The notes under the pieces: generated by a model | Told to the model about the DNA's origin: nothing | Database searches by the model: none | What the model saw: only the letters and a program-made list of their open reading frames with translations | Assembly: GCA_023412475.1 (NCBI GenBank) | Contig: JAEYNR010000054.1 | Location: 1 to 46,040 of the forward strand | Reading direction: 5' to 3' | DNA length: 46,040 bases | DNA from: Fibrobacterota bacterium | GTDB taxonomy: Bacteria > Fibrobacterota > Chitinivibrionia > Chitinivibrionales > Chitinispirillaceae | Part shown: one piece after another, positions 1 through 9,353 of the stretch | Layout: the number at the start of each line of letters is the position of its first letter | Position numbering within the stretch: position 1 is the first letter of the stretch | Program-made: the position numbers and the translations under genes

Positions 1-14
1 TATCGCAATCTCAT
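1..14 (-). CDS. possible first codons of a gene leaving the left edge
   Basis: On the minus strand an ATG at position 14 opens a frame that leaves the window after four codons. An AAAGGA Shine-Dalgarno-like stretch lies eight bases upstream and a plausible promoter lies further up. Too little is present to suggest a product. Confidence 0.25.
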
Positions 15-56
15 CAGGGGTGTCCTTTCTAAGTTTATTTTTTGTAACTATTTACT

Positions 57-86
57 AACCTAGTTTGTGGCACCCCTTTTTGTCAA
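57..86 (-). promoter_or_regulatory. possible sigma-70-type promoter reading left
   Basis: On the minus strand TTGACA (86-81) is followed after 18 bases by TAGGTT (62-57). The -35 box is perfect and the -10 box matches at only some positions. It would drive the reading frame that starts at position 14. Confidence 0.25.
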
Positions 87-245
87 GTTTTTTTCAAGTT
101 TTTGTATTTTGAACAGAAACTATTTAGAATATTAGGGAAAAAGCATATTAAAGACTTTTTGTCACAATTTATTCTATAATATACAATTAACCTGGTTTGT
201 TGTCTGCCTGATTATTCCAGTAAGAAGGGGAGTAAGGTTCGAAAG

Positions 246-277
246 CCTCTGCACCAGAATACTGGCAGAGGGTTTTT
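246..277 (+). terminator. hairpin with T-run, terminator-like
   Basis: CCTCTG (246-251) and CCAG (54-57 of the same line, 254-257) pair with CTGG and CAGAGG (262-271) around an AATA loop, with CA unpaired on the left side. GTTTTT follows. It has intrinsic-terminator form on the plus strand, but no plus-strand gene ends just before it in the window, so it may end a transcript from outside or a small RNA. Confidence 0.45.
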
Positions 278-474
278 ATGCAGATGGTGAAAAAACTAAA
301 ATAATCTCAAATTGTCCATTAGACGGCTTGTGATGAAATCCCCCGCTGGAAAGCGTCCCCCTTAATAGGGGGATTAGGAGGGTTTGCTTACACTCGTTAG
401 ATAAAAAGTTATTATCTGTTCATTTTTGAAACGTGAAATGCACAATATGGAAAACTTTAGGATTATAAAACATC
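278..474. other. intergenic stretch with an 18-nt palindrome
   Basis: No gene is seen here. Positions 356-373 form a perfect 7-bp stem, TCCCCCT/AGGGGGA with a TAAT loop, inside a C-rich/G-rich patch of a kind common in dispersed intergenic repeats. It lies downstream of the GH57 gene and could end its transcript, although no T-run follows on that strand. Confidence 0.4.
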
Positions 475-1944
475 TCAGGAAAAATCATTTGTAATTATCT
501 CCACACCTCTTCTGCAAATCTCACGTGCATAATCGGTCCAGAGGCCCTGCCCCCAGTAGCGGTAACAACTTGTCTGGGAGGTCAAAAGATGAAAAAGAGC
601 ATTGCGGTATCGCTGCTCGCTTGAAGAGAAACCTTTTTTTGTAACCTTTTCATCAAATAGAGCACTCAACTTTTCTATTGGGTCCAGCACATTTTCATAC
701 CCTTTTACCCAGGAGATGTCGTTTGTCCAGCTCCCTCCATCCATATGGAAACGGTAATCCTGTTTTTTAAGCTCTTCAATGGTCTTTTTCAGTTTCCGCG
801 GATCCTCTCCCGCAGTGAAATGATCCCAGATTTTTTTCTGAAAAATAGGCTGAACAACAGTAAAATCGGACTCTGTTATACCCATCTCGAAGAGGTGCTC
901 AAGGTACTCGGAAACATTAATTAATGGCGAATCAGAACCGCTTGATTCCCGCACGGTTTCCATGAATTTCGGCGGAAACTCATTCATCATTACCCCACCA
1001 TTTTCACCATCGGCTATTTGGGTAACCAGAGGAGGAACCTGCTTTCCATTCAGTTGCCATCTGGACAAGCCCTTTGCTTCATAATAAGGCTGCATCTGTG
1101 CCACAAGTTTTGTGTCGCTTCCCTGAGTCTTGATTATCGCGATGATACTGACCTTTTCTCCCGAAGAGCTGGTGCATACTAACCGGTGAGGAAGATACCT
1201 GCTTTCCAGGGGAGCACCACTAGAAGCCAGTTCGACAGTGTGTTCCTGAACCAAAACCCATTTGAAACCGCAATCAACCAGCGTTTTTACAAATGCATAG
1301 GCGGTATCCGGATGATTCGGTAAAGCCATCTCAGATGGTGAGAACCCACGGACTCTCTGCAGTGCTTCATATCCGAATATGGCCGCGAAGTGATGCTGCC
1401 AGGCTTGCACATGATATTTATAATCCTGCACCGGAGTAGATGGCGCTACTGCATGCCCCCAGGGACATCCAAGCCACTCCACTGCCCGGCGATATCTTTG
1501 ATCCATGGTGATTTTTTTGAGGTCATCAAATACATCATGTAAACCCATTTTGCGAAGGCCATGAAACAGTGTGCCGGAATATTCCAGCATCACTCTGGGC
1601 TCTTTTCCTTCATCAATAAGTGTGGGGACAAATTCACCCATACGTTTATAGCACCAGTGAAAAACCGGAGCATTGTGATTATCCCCTATACCCTGATTAT
1701 CCATCATGTATTGAAGATTACTTATCAGTGAAGCTGTACGCAGGTCATTGCCTCCGGCCGGAATCAATGGTTGATGCATGTGAAGCGCAATTGCTGTGGC
1801 ACTTCTGATTCTGTCAAACCTTACTGTGCTCTCTTTGAGATAATGATTCTTATTTGCAGCCGCTTTCACAGTCTCATCTATCTGAACCGAACCGCAGATG
1901 TTTGGAAGACCATCAATGGACTCGGGCATCATTTCAGGGCTCAT
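475..1944 (-). CDS. GH57-family alpha-glucan-active glycoside hydrolase
   Basis: Predicted cytoplasmic enzyme of glycoside hydrolase family 57 (alpha-amylase, glucanotransferase or branching-type activities on glycogen-like glucans). Four family motifs are visible: HMHQP at residues 55-59, GCPWGHAVAPSTP at 159-171, SPSEMALP at 202-209 with Glu205 as the expected nucleophile, and DGENGG at 312-317 with Asp312 as the expected acid/base. There is no signal peptide. The 489-residue length is typical of a catalytic core plus helical C-terminus. The ATG has an AAGGAGG box five bases upstream. It starts 19 bases after glgA ends, so the two are probably cotranscribed and act on the same storage glucan. 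The exact bond specificity cannot be read from the sequence. Confidence 0.87.
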   Translation of the reverse strand: MSPEMMPESIDGLPNICGSVQIDETVKAAANKNHYLKESTVRFDRIRSATAIALHMHQPLIPAGGNDLRTASLISNLQYMMDNQGIGDNHNAPVFHWCYKRMGEFVPTLIDEGKEPRVMLEYSGTLFHGLRKMGLHDVFDDLKKITMDQRYRRAVEWLGCPWGHAVAPSTPVQDYKYHVQAWQHHFAAIFGYEALQRVRGFSPSEMALPNHPDTAYAFVKTLVDCGFKWVLVQEHTVELASSGAPLESRYLPHRLVCTSSSGEKVSIIAIIKTQGSDTKLVAQMQPYYEAKGLSRWQLNGKQVPPLVTQIADGENGGVMMNEFPPKFMETVRESSGSDSPLINVSEYLEHLFEMGITESDFTVVQPIFQKKIWDHFTAGEDPRKLKKTIEELKKQDYRFHMDGGSWTNDISWVKGYENVLDPIEKLSALFDEKVTKKGFSSSEQRYRNALFHLLTSQTSCYRYWGQGLWTDYAREICRRGVEIITNDFS

Positions 1945-1963
1945 TCAACCTCCTTGTAAAGTT

Positions 1964-3436
1964 TTATTTATGTCTGATAAAATCGAATACATTCTCATAA
2001 TGCTTCCCAGGTATATTCCAGGAAAAATCATATCTCATTGCATTTTCCATAAGGGAACGAAAATGACCTGGATAATCGTAGTATAGTCCTACTGCTCTTT
2101 TCAATGCAGATTCAATGCCGCAAGTATCCATGTGGGTAAAGGTATAGCCATTACGCTCATACCAGGGGAGATCTGAGTAATCATGATCGAAAACACTGTT
2201 GACTAAACCACCAGTGGAACGGACAACCGGTATTGTGCCGTATTTCATGGCGATCATCTGTGAAAGACCACAGGGCTCAAAGGCGCTTGGTACAATAACC
2301 ATATCTGATCCGGCATAGATAAGATGAGATAGATCCTCGTCAAAGCCTAACTCTATATGGCAGTGTACATTATCATTAAGCTGGTTTTTCAGAGATAAAA
2401 ATCTGTCATTAATTGATTGGTCAGAACCCGTACCAAGAAGCACAAACTGAGCACCATTATTAACAGCATAGCTTGCGGTATGGCAAATGAGGTCGATTCC
2501 TTTCTGATTGTCCAGACGCCCCACATAGGAAATGACCGGCCTGGCATCATGATAAAGCCAGAACTGCTTGCGTAGCGCTTCCTTATTTTTATACTTGTCT
2601 TCAAGGGTAGTGAAGTTGTATTGCAAAGGAATAAACCGGTCGATTTCCGGGTTCCAGGTGTTATAATCGATACCGTTAAGTATTCCTCCGATTTTATGCT
2701 GATGCATGTTAAGAGTATGTACAAGTCCGAAACCATAATCAGTAAAACGGCTCTCCCAGGCATGATGAGTTGAGACTGTGTTGACAAAATTAGAATAAAC
2801 AATTCCCCCTTTGAGGCAGTTAAGTGCGAACGGATCGTGATTGTCACGAAGCTGCTGATAGTCGAAATAGTATTCCGGACGATTGAGACCGGTTGCAGCC
2901 AAAATTTCGCTTCCGCACTTTCCCTGATGTTTGAAATTATGTATGGTATAACAAACTCTCTGGTTTTCCATTCCATGAAACTTGTAGATCTCAAAAAGTA
3001 ATACAGGCAAGAGGCCGGTCTGCCAGTCATGACAATGGATGATATCGGGGCGTCTGTTGGTTTGAAGCATAAACTCCAGGGCTGCTTTACTGAAAAAAGC
3101 AAATCGCATTGTGTCATCATCACAACCATAAAAGGTGTTTCTTCTGAAAAAGTTATCTTTGCTTTGCGGATCAATAAAAAAACACCTTCTGCCATGCACC
3201 AGACCAAACCAGACCACACATGGAATTACTCCATCAAACCAGGGAACAGGCAAATAGTTGTAGGAAACTGTAAGATTGAAGATCTGATCGTAGCGCATAC
3301 AATCATAGAATGGAAGAATGATCTCAACTGTATTGCCTCGCAAAGAAAGTTCTGCAGAAAGACCACCTATTACATCTGCCAATCCACCGACTTTAGAAAC
3401 CGGAGCACATTCTGAAGCTACTTCAATAATATACAT
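1964..3436 (-). CDS. glgA: glycogen synthase (ADP-glucose type, GT5)
   Basis: Transfers glucose from ADP-glucose to growing alpha-1,4-glucan. The N-terminus carries the starch/glycogen synthase signature KVGGLADV at residues 15-22, with Lys15 the nucleotide-sugar contact. The C-terminal Rossmann half has YVGRLDNQKGID and the late motif PSAFEPCGLSQM, followed by a GGL segment, as in GT5 enzymes. The start at 3436 gives 490 residues and has AAGGAGGG nine bases upstream. An in-frame ATG 14 codons earlier has no such box and adds a tail that family members lack. It leads a two-gene unit with the GH57 enzyme downstream, which suggests glycogen building and trimming. Confidence 0.93.
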   Translation of the reverse strand: MYIIEVASECAPVSKVGGLADVIGGLSAELSLRGNTVEIILPFYDCMRYDQIFNLTVSYNYLPVPWFDGVIPCVVWFGLVHGRRCFFIDPQSKDNFFRRNTFYGCDDDTMRFAFFSKAALEFMLQTNRRPDIIHCHDWQTGLLPVLLFEIYKFHGMENQRVCYTIHNFKHQGKCGSEILAATGLNRPEYYFDYQQLRDNHDPFALNCLKGGIVYSNFVNTVSTHHAWESRFTDYGFGLVHTLNMHQHKIGGILNGIDYNTWNPEIDRFIPLQYNFTTLEDKYKNKEALRKQFWLYHDARPVISYVGRLDNQKGIDLICHTASYAVNNGAQFVLLGTGSDQSINDRFLSLKNQLNDNVHCHIELGFDEDLSHLIYAGSDMVIVPSAFEPCGLSQMIAMKYGTIPVVRSTGGLVNSVFDHDYSDLPWYERNGYTFTHMDTCGIESALKRAVGLYYDYPGHFRSLMENAMRYDFSWNIPGKHYENVFDFIRHK

Positions 3437-3914
3437 GGCCTCGTACCCTCCTTGTTCTGGACCTCTATTGAGAGCCATCCTTGAGTGAATTACTTTTCTG
3501 TTTGTTTTTTAGCAAGAAGGAGAAGAGATATGCAATTACCATACCGGTTTTTAATGCGTTAATTTGAAAGAAAAAGAGAGTATTGAAGGATTTAATTCCC
3601 AAAATGAGAATCGATTGCGAAAAAACTCCAGTTACTATTGTATTGAGCTATTTCGGGTAGCTATAAAATCCCAAAACTATTTGATACAGAATTTAAGCAC
3701 GAAATTCGAAGTACGAAATTCGAAATAAGAACAGGAACTGATATAAGAACAGGAACGGAAAAACTGGAAGAAGAACTAACTGATAAACTTTAACTATCTT
3801 TAAAACCTAATTCCTGTTCATAAATTTTGTTTATTGAAAATTGTATAGGATTTAATAATTGTGATTTGGAATTTTCTTCGGAATCAGATATCTACTGTAG
3901 TTGGCAAAATCCCA
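3437..3914. other. intergenic region with a dispersed AATTCGAA-type repeat
   Basis: No gene is seen. Positions 3697-3820 hold GCACGAAATTCGAA, a second partial copy, then AAGAACAGGAAC twice and ACTGATAAACT. The same words recur in the same order at 22931-22990, so this is one member of a dispersed repeat family. The glgA promoter should lie in 3440-3690, but no box pair stands out. Confidence 0.5.
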
Positions 3915-4694
3915 TCAGTTATAATTTTCAATGGTATTTAGTACGCTCTGCATTTTCTCCACAATTTCAGGAACACTCTGATAAACCCCTTCTCCTCTGT
4001 TTTCAGCAGAAACCACTTCATCTTTCCAGGGTAGAAAACCTGCTAATCTCTCACCTGGAAATGAGTTTACAATTAATTGCTCATCTTCGATACTCCTAAT
4101 CTTATTGCCTACAATCCAGTTCTTAAGTCCAGAAACTGATTTTGACAACTTAAGAATCGATCTGCCAGCCTGTATGCTGCGCATTGACGGCTCAATGACG
4201 GTGATAAAGGCATCAACAGAAACCGCTGTACCCCTTCCGATGTGTTCTGTTCCGGCAACCATGTCAACAAGTACAGTTTCGGTGGCTTCCAATACCAGAT
4301 GTCTCAATAATGCCTTGATAAGAGTGTTTTCGGCACAGGCACAACCTGTGTTTACTCCACGGGTCGCACCCATTATTAAAAGACTTATTGAGTTCTGAGT
4401 AGCAGAAAATTTCTTCGGAATATCACTTACGTAAGGATTCAGTAAAAAGTAACTTCCCAGAGAGTCGGCCGCTGCGCCGGTCCTTTCCTTTATCAGATCT
4501 TTAAAAGAAAGCAGAGGATGAATACTTTTTAACAGTTCGTCCGGAAAACCCAACGCTTGACCCAACGTAGGGTTGGGGTCAGCATCGATTGCATAAACAG
4601 ATTCGCCTCTGGAAGAGTAAATGCCGGCAAGACAGGAGGTGAACATCGTTTTTCCTGCTCCACCTTTCCCGGTAATCGCGATTTTTCTGGCCAT
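3915..4694 (-). CDS. cooC: CO dehydrogenase nickel-insertion ATPase CooC
   Basis: MinD/ParA-like P-loop ATPase that helps load nickel into the C-cluster of CooS. The deviant Walker A motif GKGGAGKT is at residues 8-15, followed by DADPNPTLG at 38-46, a CooC hallmark. A later GCACAENTLI segment carries the Cys-x-Cys pair that CooC uses to bind metal at the dimer interface. The 259-residue length is normal for the family. It is the last gene of the CO dehydrogenase operon, separated from the V4R gene by a 281-base AT-rich gap with TCGATATT repeats, so it may also have its own promoter. Related MinD-like ATPases are the only real alternative, and the operon context favours CooC. Confidence 0.88.
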   Translation of the reverse strand: MARKIAITGKGGAGKTMFTSCLAGIYSSRGESVYAIDADPNPTLGQALGFPDELLKSIHPLLSFKDLIKERTGAAADSLGSYFLLNPYVSDIPKKFSATQNSISLLIMGATRGVNTGCACAENTLIKALLRHLVLEATETVLVDMVAGTEHIGRGTAVSVDAFITVIEPSMRSIQAGRSILKLSKSVSGLKNWIVGNKIRSIEDEQLIVNSFPGERLAGFLPWKDEVVSAENRGEGVYQSVPEIVEKMQSVLNTIENYN

Positions 4695-4975
4695 GACATG
4701 TATTCCCTTCTATTAGATAAGGCAAAGTTTAATACTTCTACTATCGAAACAACTTAATAATAAGACACAAATCAGAATTAGTAAGAAACAATCAGAAACA
4801 AACAATCGCAGAATCAGAGAAATCAGACAAACACAATTATTTTTATAACGTTTCTTATTTTTATTCTATTAGATATTGCTTTGATATTATACGTTAATTT
4901 CTCGATTAATTTTATAACCGCTATTACGATTTTTATTACTTCGATATTCGATATTTTTCCCTACTTCCTCATTGC

Positions 4976-5494
4976 CTATAATAGCGCTTCAAACAAGCAC
5001 ACTCCATCCCCTTTACCCCAGCATTTTATCTCTTTGCAGCGCACCGGTTTGTGAATGAAATTCTCAATTATACCACCTATCATACCACCTTCAAAATGGC
5101 ATACCACTTCACCTACATCAGGCATTCCTGCACAACTGACACATTCATCTACCTGAAGAAATACTTTGCCGCTTTCAAAACTTCCGTTGGCAATTGACAA
5201 CAGGCCTATCCCTAAATGTTGACACGTATTTACCACACCAGCAAGATAGCTGTTAAGATCATGAGGTACTGTGAGCTGGTCAGAAATAGTCTTACCAATA
5301 TTAAGGCCCAGATTTCTGCCACCTCTGTAAATAATGGCATTTGCTCCTCTTCCGGCTATTTCCCTCATTCCTTCCATAACACCTACTAGACGTAAAGCTC
5401 GAAATAGTTGAACAGGAACCATTTCACCCAGCACTTTTCTTCCTTCGGCTGGATTACCTATCAGATCTAACCCACGTGTGATAGTTTCTACCAT
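4976..5494 (-). CDS. V4R-domain protein with conserved cysteines
   Basis: A 172-residue soluble protein with the shape of the V4R (4-vinyl reductase) domain, a small-molecule or metal-binding fold found in bacteriochlorophyll enzymes and in sensor proteins such as XylR-type regulators. The second half is cysteine-rich: ECVSC, VVCHFEGG and a terminal RCKEIKCWGKGDGVC segment, which matches the family's conserved ending. No DNA-binding domain is attached. AAGGAG lies six bases before the ATG, and the gene begins 12 bases after the oxidoreductase stop, so it is part of the CO operon. It may sense or handle a ligand or metal for CO metabolism; that role is inference. Confidence 0.7.
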   Translation of the reverse strand: MVETITRGLDLIGNPAEGRKVLGEMVPVQLFRALRLVGVMEGMREIAGRGANAIIYRGGRNLGLNIGKTISDQLTVPHDLNSYLAGVVNTCQHLGIGLLSIANGSFESGKVFLQVDECVSCAGMPDVGEVVCHFEGGMIGGIIENFIHKPVRCKEIKCWGKGDGVCLFEALL

Positions 5495-5505
5495 TAGCGA
5501 CTCCT

Positions 5506-6693
5506 TCAGTATATGTATGAATGATTCAAATGAGGTGATGCCAGATAGGGCATCAATTCACTTATATCCCGCTTCGATCTCATCAACGATGCCAGCACTC
5601 CGGCAGCCTTTTCACTATTAAAAAGCTGAAATCCCGCGATCCTGTTATTTTTTGTATAAACGATTCTTAACTCGTCATTTTTGCAATAGACAGTTTTTTG
5701 CCCAGCCATCGATCCGGCGATGAAAAGGGGTACTTTCATATGCTTAACAGAGATCACTTTGCCAGTGGATTCATTTTCGATGCTATCTCCCAGTACATTG
5801 TGAGCACATATTCTTGCCTGTTCAACAGCACTAAAGAAGGTATTGTTTATTACATCGTGGCAATTGTGGTCATCTGAACTTTCTGCACAGTCGCCGATAG
5901 CAAAAACCGAATCAACCGAGCTCTTAAGAGTTCTGTCAATACAGATTCCCCGATTTATCCGGATATCAGAGTTATTCAGGAATCCAAGCTGTGGACAGTT
6001 TCCGGTAGCAATAACAAAAAAGTCACCTTTCACGACTTCTCCACTTCTACTTACTACCCCGGTTGCTTTACCATTTCCCCTGAACTCCATCACTTCAGAC
6101 TTTGTAATCACCCTGATTTCATGCTGTTTCAATTGTTTTTTTAATCTGTCAGAAATATCCGGATCAGCCAAAGAAGGTAATAAATGCTCCTGTCTTTCCA
6201 GCAGGGTAACCTGAGTCTGTAATGCATTGAGAAGCATTGTAATTTCGATTCCGATTAATCCCGCACCTATCACTACAGCTTTGGCTGATTTCTTTTTTTT
6301 TGTCTGCTTGATAAGTTCTGATGCAACGCTAAGTGATTTGAAATTGTATACATTGCTCATCTTAACCCCCTTTATGGGGGAGTGAACAGATGCGCCTGAG
6401 GCAATAATCAATTTGTCATAATTCAGTTTGCGGTTTCCAGAGGTTGTAACCTGTTTATTTTTAAAATCGACACTGGTAACTGTTGTATCCGGACAGAATG
6501 CAAATTTATCAAATGTCTTCCCTTTCCAGAAGATCTCAAACCCATTGATGAAATGATCATACATCACAGGTGGGCTGTATGGGGGCAGATTCTCTGCAGT
6601 CAGTACAGTACATTGAACTGATCTGTCGAGATCAGTTATCGTTGTGGCAGCAGTAATTCCTGCCGGGCCTGCACCTATGATAATAACGTGCAC
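5506..6693 (-). CDS. FAD-dependent NAD(P) oxidoreductase linked to CooS
   Basis: Pyridine-nucleotide disulfide oxidoreductase-type flavoprotein of 395 residues. The FAD-binding GAGPAG is at residues 7-12, the NAD(P)-binding VIGAGLIGIE sits in the middle, and AIGDCAES near residue 270 is the second FAD motif. It lacks the redox CxxxxC of dithiol enzymes and resembles rubredoxin/ferredoxin:NAD reductases. Known CooS-CooF clusters in several anaerobes carry such a reductase (often called FNOR), thought to move electrons from CO through CooF to NAD(P)+. The start is GTG with AAAGGAGG seven bases upstream, and it overlaps the cooS stop by 19 bases, which suggests translational coupling. Confidence 0.85.
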   Translation of the reverse strand: MHVIIIGAGPAGITAATTITDLDRSVQCTVLTAENLPPYSPPVMYDHFINGFEIFWKGKTFDKFAFCPDTTVTSVDFKNKQVTTSGNRKLNYDKLIIASGASVHSPIKGVKMSNVYNFKSLSVASELIKQTKKKKSAKAVVIGAGLIGIEITMLLNALQTQVTLLERQEHLLPSLADPDISDRLKKQLKQHEIRVITKSEVMEFRGNGKATGVVSRSGEVVKGDFFVIATGNCPQLGFLNNSDIRINRGICIDRTLKSSVDSVFAIGDCAESSDDHNCHDVINNTFFSAVEQARICAHNVLGDSIENESTGKVISVKHMKVPLFIAGSMAGQKTVYCKNDELRIVYTKNNRIAGFQLFNSEKAAGVLASLMRSKRDISELMPYLASPHLNHSYIY

Positions 6694-8579
6694 TCTTCAT
6701 CCTCCTTTGAAACCGTTTCGTCCAGAAGCGCAACTCTTTTTTTATCGATATGGCTTATCATCAGGGATGCTGACAATTCAGGGTCCACTTCAACTGCGAA
6801 TCTGGCTCCAAGAAGCTTTTCTATTTTATTACACAAAAGATTGGTGACCTCTTTTGATCCAAGAACCGGAGGTATAGTTCCAAGTACAGTAAAGATGCCA
6901 GATCCCAATACGTATGCAGCGATGCTGACAGCTTTCTGGCTCATCCATTCTGGAGCAGCGGCTGCTACAGGCAGATCGGAAATGTCACAGTCCAGAGCCT
7001 GAGCCATTGCAGCGGCAACGCTAAGGATTCTGCTGATATCCACACAACTTCCCATGTGTAAGACTGGTGGAATACCGATCTGGGTACATACGGCTTTAAG
7101 TCCCTGACCAGCTATGTTGGCTGCATCGACACTAAGCAGACCAGCTTTTGCACAGGCTATTGCATTGCAACCCGTGGTCACTACCAGAACATCATTTTTA
7201 ATTAGACTTTTAATCAATTGAATATGGGAATAGTCATGCCGTACTTTTGGATTGTTACATCCGACAACTGCTGCAATACCTCTTATATGACCGGCTTTAA
7301 TCACCTCTATAAGCGGATCAATTGTTCCCCCAAGAGCACCAGCGATAGCTTCAACCGAAAACCCTACTGTAGCTTCCATTGCTTCGGGCGGAATAAACAC
7401 TGATGATTTTTTGCGATTAGTGAAATTGTTGACTGCAGATTCTACTATGGTGCAGGCGGTCTGATAAGCATGATCTTCATCCAGATCAATATGGATTGCC
7501 TGTGGAAAGTGTGCTTTTGGAGAGGTTGATATGAATTTTGTATGATAACATTTCGCCAGGTCTCCCAGCGATGGAAATATACACTGGACATCAACAATCA
7601 TTGCTTCCACAACACCGGTTATAACAGCAAGTTCCTGTTGCAAAAAATTTCCTGCAACAGAAACACCATGACGCATAATAATCTCGTTTCCTGTGCAGCA
7701 CATTCCGCAGACGTTAATCCCTTTTGCTCCTTTTGATTTAGCAAGTTTGATCAGTTTTTTATCATTAGCTGCTTCAACAATCATTTCTGATAAAACCGGT
7801 TCGTGTCCATGCACGATTATGTTTACCATTTCTTTCTTTAAAACTCCCAGATTTGCCATAGTTTTTTTCGGCATGGGAGTACCAAAGAGGATGTCAGACA
7901 CTTCTGTTGCGATCATCGATCCAGCCCATCCATCAGCAAGAGCGGTGCGTATTCCCTGCAGAAGTATAGATGCCGGATCATTGTCAACTCCAATATGAGT
8001 TCGATGCATTGATTCCACTATTTCCCGATCAATTCCTCTGGGGGTAAGTGATAATTTTTTCCAGATCTCAAGTCTCTGAGGTGGGAGCCGCTTTAAAAAA
8101 GGAAATCCACCTGATCTTTGACGGCCAAAGTCATCGTAAAGCATGATGGCAAGTTTGGATGCAAGCTTCTTTAATGGTATATTTCGAGCCGGTATTCCAC
8201 ATTCCAGGGCCAAAGATCTCAATTTTATTTCATCTCTTATTTTGTAATCACAATTTTCTCCGGTTGCAATTTGGAGAGTATGAATAATATCTCTTCCATG
8301 ATCAGAATGGGCTGCGGCTCCTGTGGCAATACTTACCAGCAGATTGCGCGCTACAATGATATCTGCATCAGCTCCACAGATCCCTTTCTGCGGCCCCTCT
8401 CCAAAAGGATCGATCCTGCAAGGTCCCATATTGCAATTACGGCAGCATATTCCAAGAAGACCGTAGCTGCATTGTGGCAATTGTTGCTGATAACGATCCC
8501 AAACGGTTTGAATATTCTCTTCTTCTGCTTTTTTCAGCATGGCCACGGTTGCATTACATGATGATTTCTGATGGTGCAT
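6675..8579 (-). CDS. cooS: anaerobic nickel-iron CO dehydrogenase catalytic subunit
   Basis: Oxidises CO with water to CO2, two electrons and two protons (reversible). All expected cluster ligands are present: D-cluster Cys37 and Cys45; B-cluster Cys46, Cys49, Cys54 and Cys68; C-cluster His259, Cys295, Cys333, Cys441, Cys471 and Cys512. The catalytic lysine lies in the WMSQKAV motif (Lys549). The 634-residue length is normal for monofunctional CooS. No acetyl-CoA synthase gene is nearby, so a role in CO oxidation or redox balance is more likely than a complete carbonyl branch here. It lies between the CooF-like ferredoxin and the flavin reductase. Confidence 0.96.
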   Translation of the reverse strand: MHHQKSSCNATVAMLKKAEEENIQTVWDRYQQQLPQCSYGLLGICCRNCNMGPCRIDPFGEGPQKGICGADADIIVARNLLVSIATGAAAHSDHGRDIIHTLQIATGENCDYKIRDEIKLRSLALECGIPARNIPLKKLASKLAIMLYDDFGRQRSGGFPFLKRLPPQRLEIWKKLSLTPRGIDREIVESMHRTHIGVDNDPASILLQGIRTALADGWAGSMIATEVSDILFGTPMPKKTMANLGVLKKEMVNIIVHGHEPVLSEMIVEAANDKKLIKLAKSKGAKGINVCGMCCTGNEIIMRHGVSVAGNFLQQELAVITGVVEAMIVDVQCIFPSLGDLAKCYHTKFISTSPKAHFPQAIHIDLDEDHAYQTACTIVESAVNNFTNRKKSSVFIPPEAMEATVGFSVEAIAGALGGTIDPLIEVIKAGHIRGIAAVVGCNNPKVRHDYSHIQLIKSLIKNDVLVVTTGCNAIACAKAGLLSVDAANIAGQGLKAVCTQIGIPPVLHMGSCVDISRILSVAAAMAQALDCDISDLPVAAAAPEWMSQKAVSIAAYVLGSGIFTVLGTIPPVLGSKEVTNLLCNKIEKLLGARFAVEVDPELSASLMISHIDKKRVALLDETVSKEDEECTLLS

Positions 8580-8625
8580 AATATTTCCCTGTTGTATAGG
8601 TCAGGTTATAAATTAAAAACGAATT

Positions 8626-9228
8626 TTATTTTCCAATTGAATGACAACGGTTTTTGAGATCTCTAAAAAGTGAATACTGATCGGAAATGGTTTTGCTCTG
8701 TTCAGACAAAATGCTCAGGGCTGCCATAGACAACTTTCTTCTGGCAATGATATGTTTTTCGATTTCACCATACAGAAGAGCGCCTGATTTACAGGCTTCA
8801 ACACAGGCCGGAACAGAAGATCCGGAGGTTCTGTCAAAACATTCATCACATTTAATCGATATAGAACGGCCAGACTTATCTTTGTTACTTTTGCGAAATA
8901 TAATCACCCCAAAGGGGCAATTTACAAGACAATTACGGCATCCAATGCATTTGTTTTCATCTGAGAGCACGACTTCTGCATCTTCTGATCTTTTCAAAGC
9001 TCCTGACGGACATGAGCTGATACAGGGAGCAGGGTTACAGTGGTGACATTTGTTGGGGATCGATATGCTGCCAGAATGGTTACATTCAATGAAGATTCTA
9101 CTTTGAGGCTTGACCGGTTCAGCGATAGCCCCATAGATATTGCCAGACAATGAATGCTGGATCGCACAAGCCATTTCACATTGATGACAGGTGAGGCACT
9201 TCTCTTTTGAATAAATTACTGTGTTCAT
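8626..9228 (-). CDS. cooF: CooF-like polyferredoxin electron carrier
   Basis: Four-cluster ferredoxin, probably the electron partner of CooS. Four cysteine groups are visible in order: CLTCHQCEMAC (residues 11-21), CHHCNPAPCISSC, CIGCRNCLVNC, and a last CDEC...CVEAC set with a spacer. This is the 16-cysteine layout of CooF and of HycB/DmsB-type iron-sulfur subunits. It has no signal peptide or membrane segment and 200 residues. It is the first gene of the CO operon, 46 bases before cooS. Assignment as cooF rests on linkage to cooS; the domain alone fits many electron-transfer subunits. Confidence 0.87.
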   Translation of the reverse strand: MNTVIYSKEKCLTCHQCEMACAIQHSLSGNIYGAIAEPVKPQSRIFIECNHSGSISIPNKCHHCNPAPCISSCPSGALKRSEDAEVVLSDENKCIGCRNCLVNCPFGVIIFRKSNKDKSGRSISIKCDECFDRTSGSSVPACVEACKSGALLYGEIEKHIIARRKLSMAALSILSEQSKTISDQYSLFRDLKNRCHSIGK

Positions 9229-9353
9229 TGTGTTCCTCTGTGGCTCTACATTTTATTTACACTACTAAAGACTATCACATCTTATCCTTTACCATTCTCA
9301 AAATATCGATATTCTTATTCTTATTTCTTATTTCGATATTCGATATTCGATAT

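Noticed and set aside
1..180. Insertion-sequence end at the left edge
   Set aside because: AGGGGTG (16-22) and CACCCCT (70-76) are inverted, but the arms are only 7 bp and no transposase is visible.
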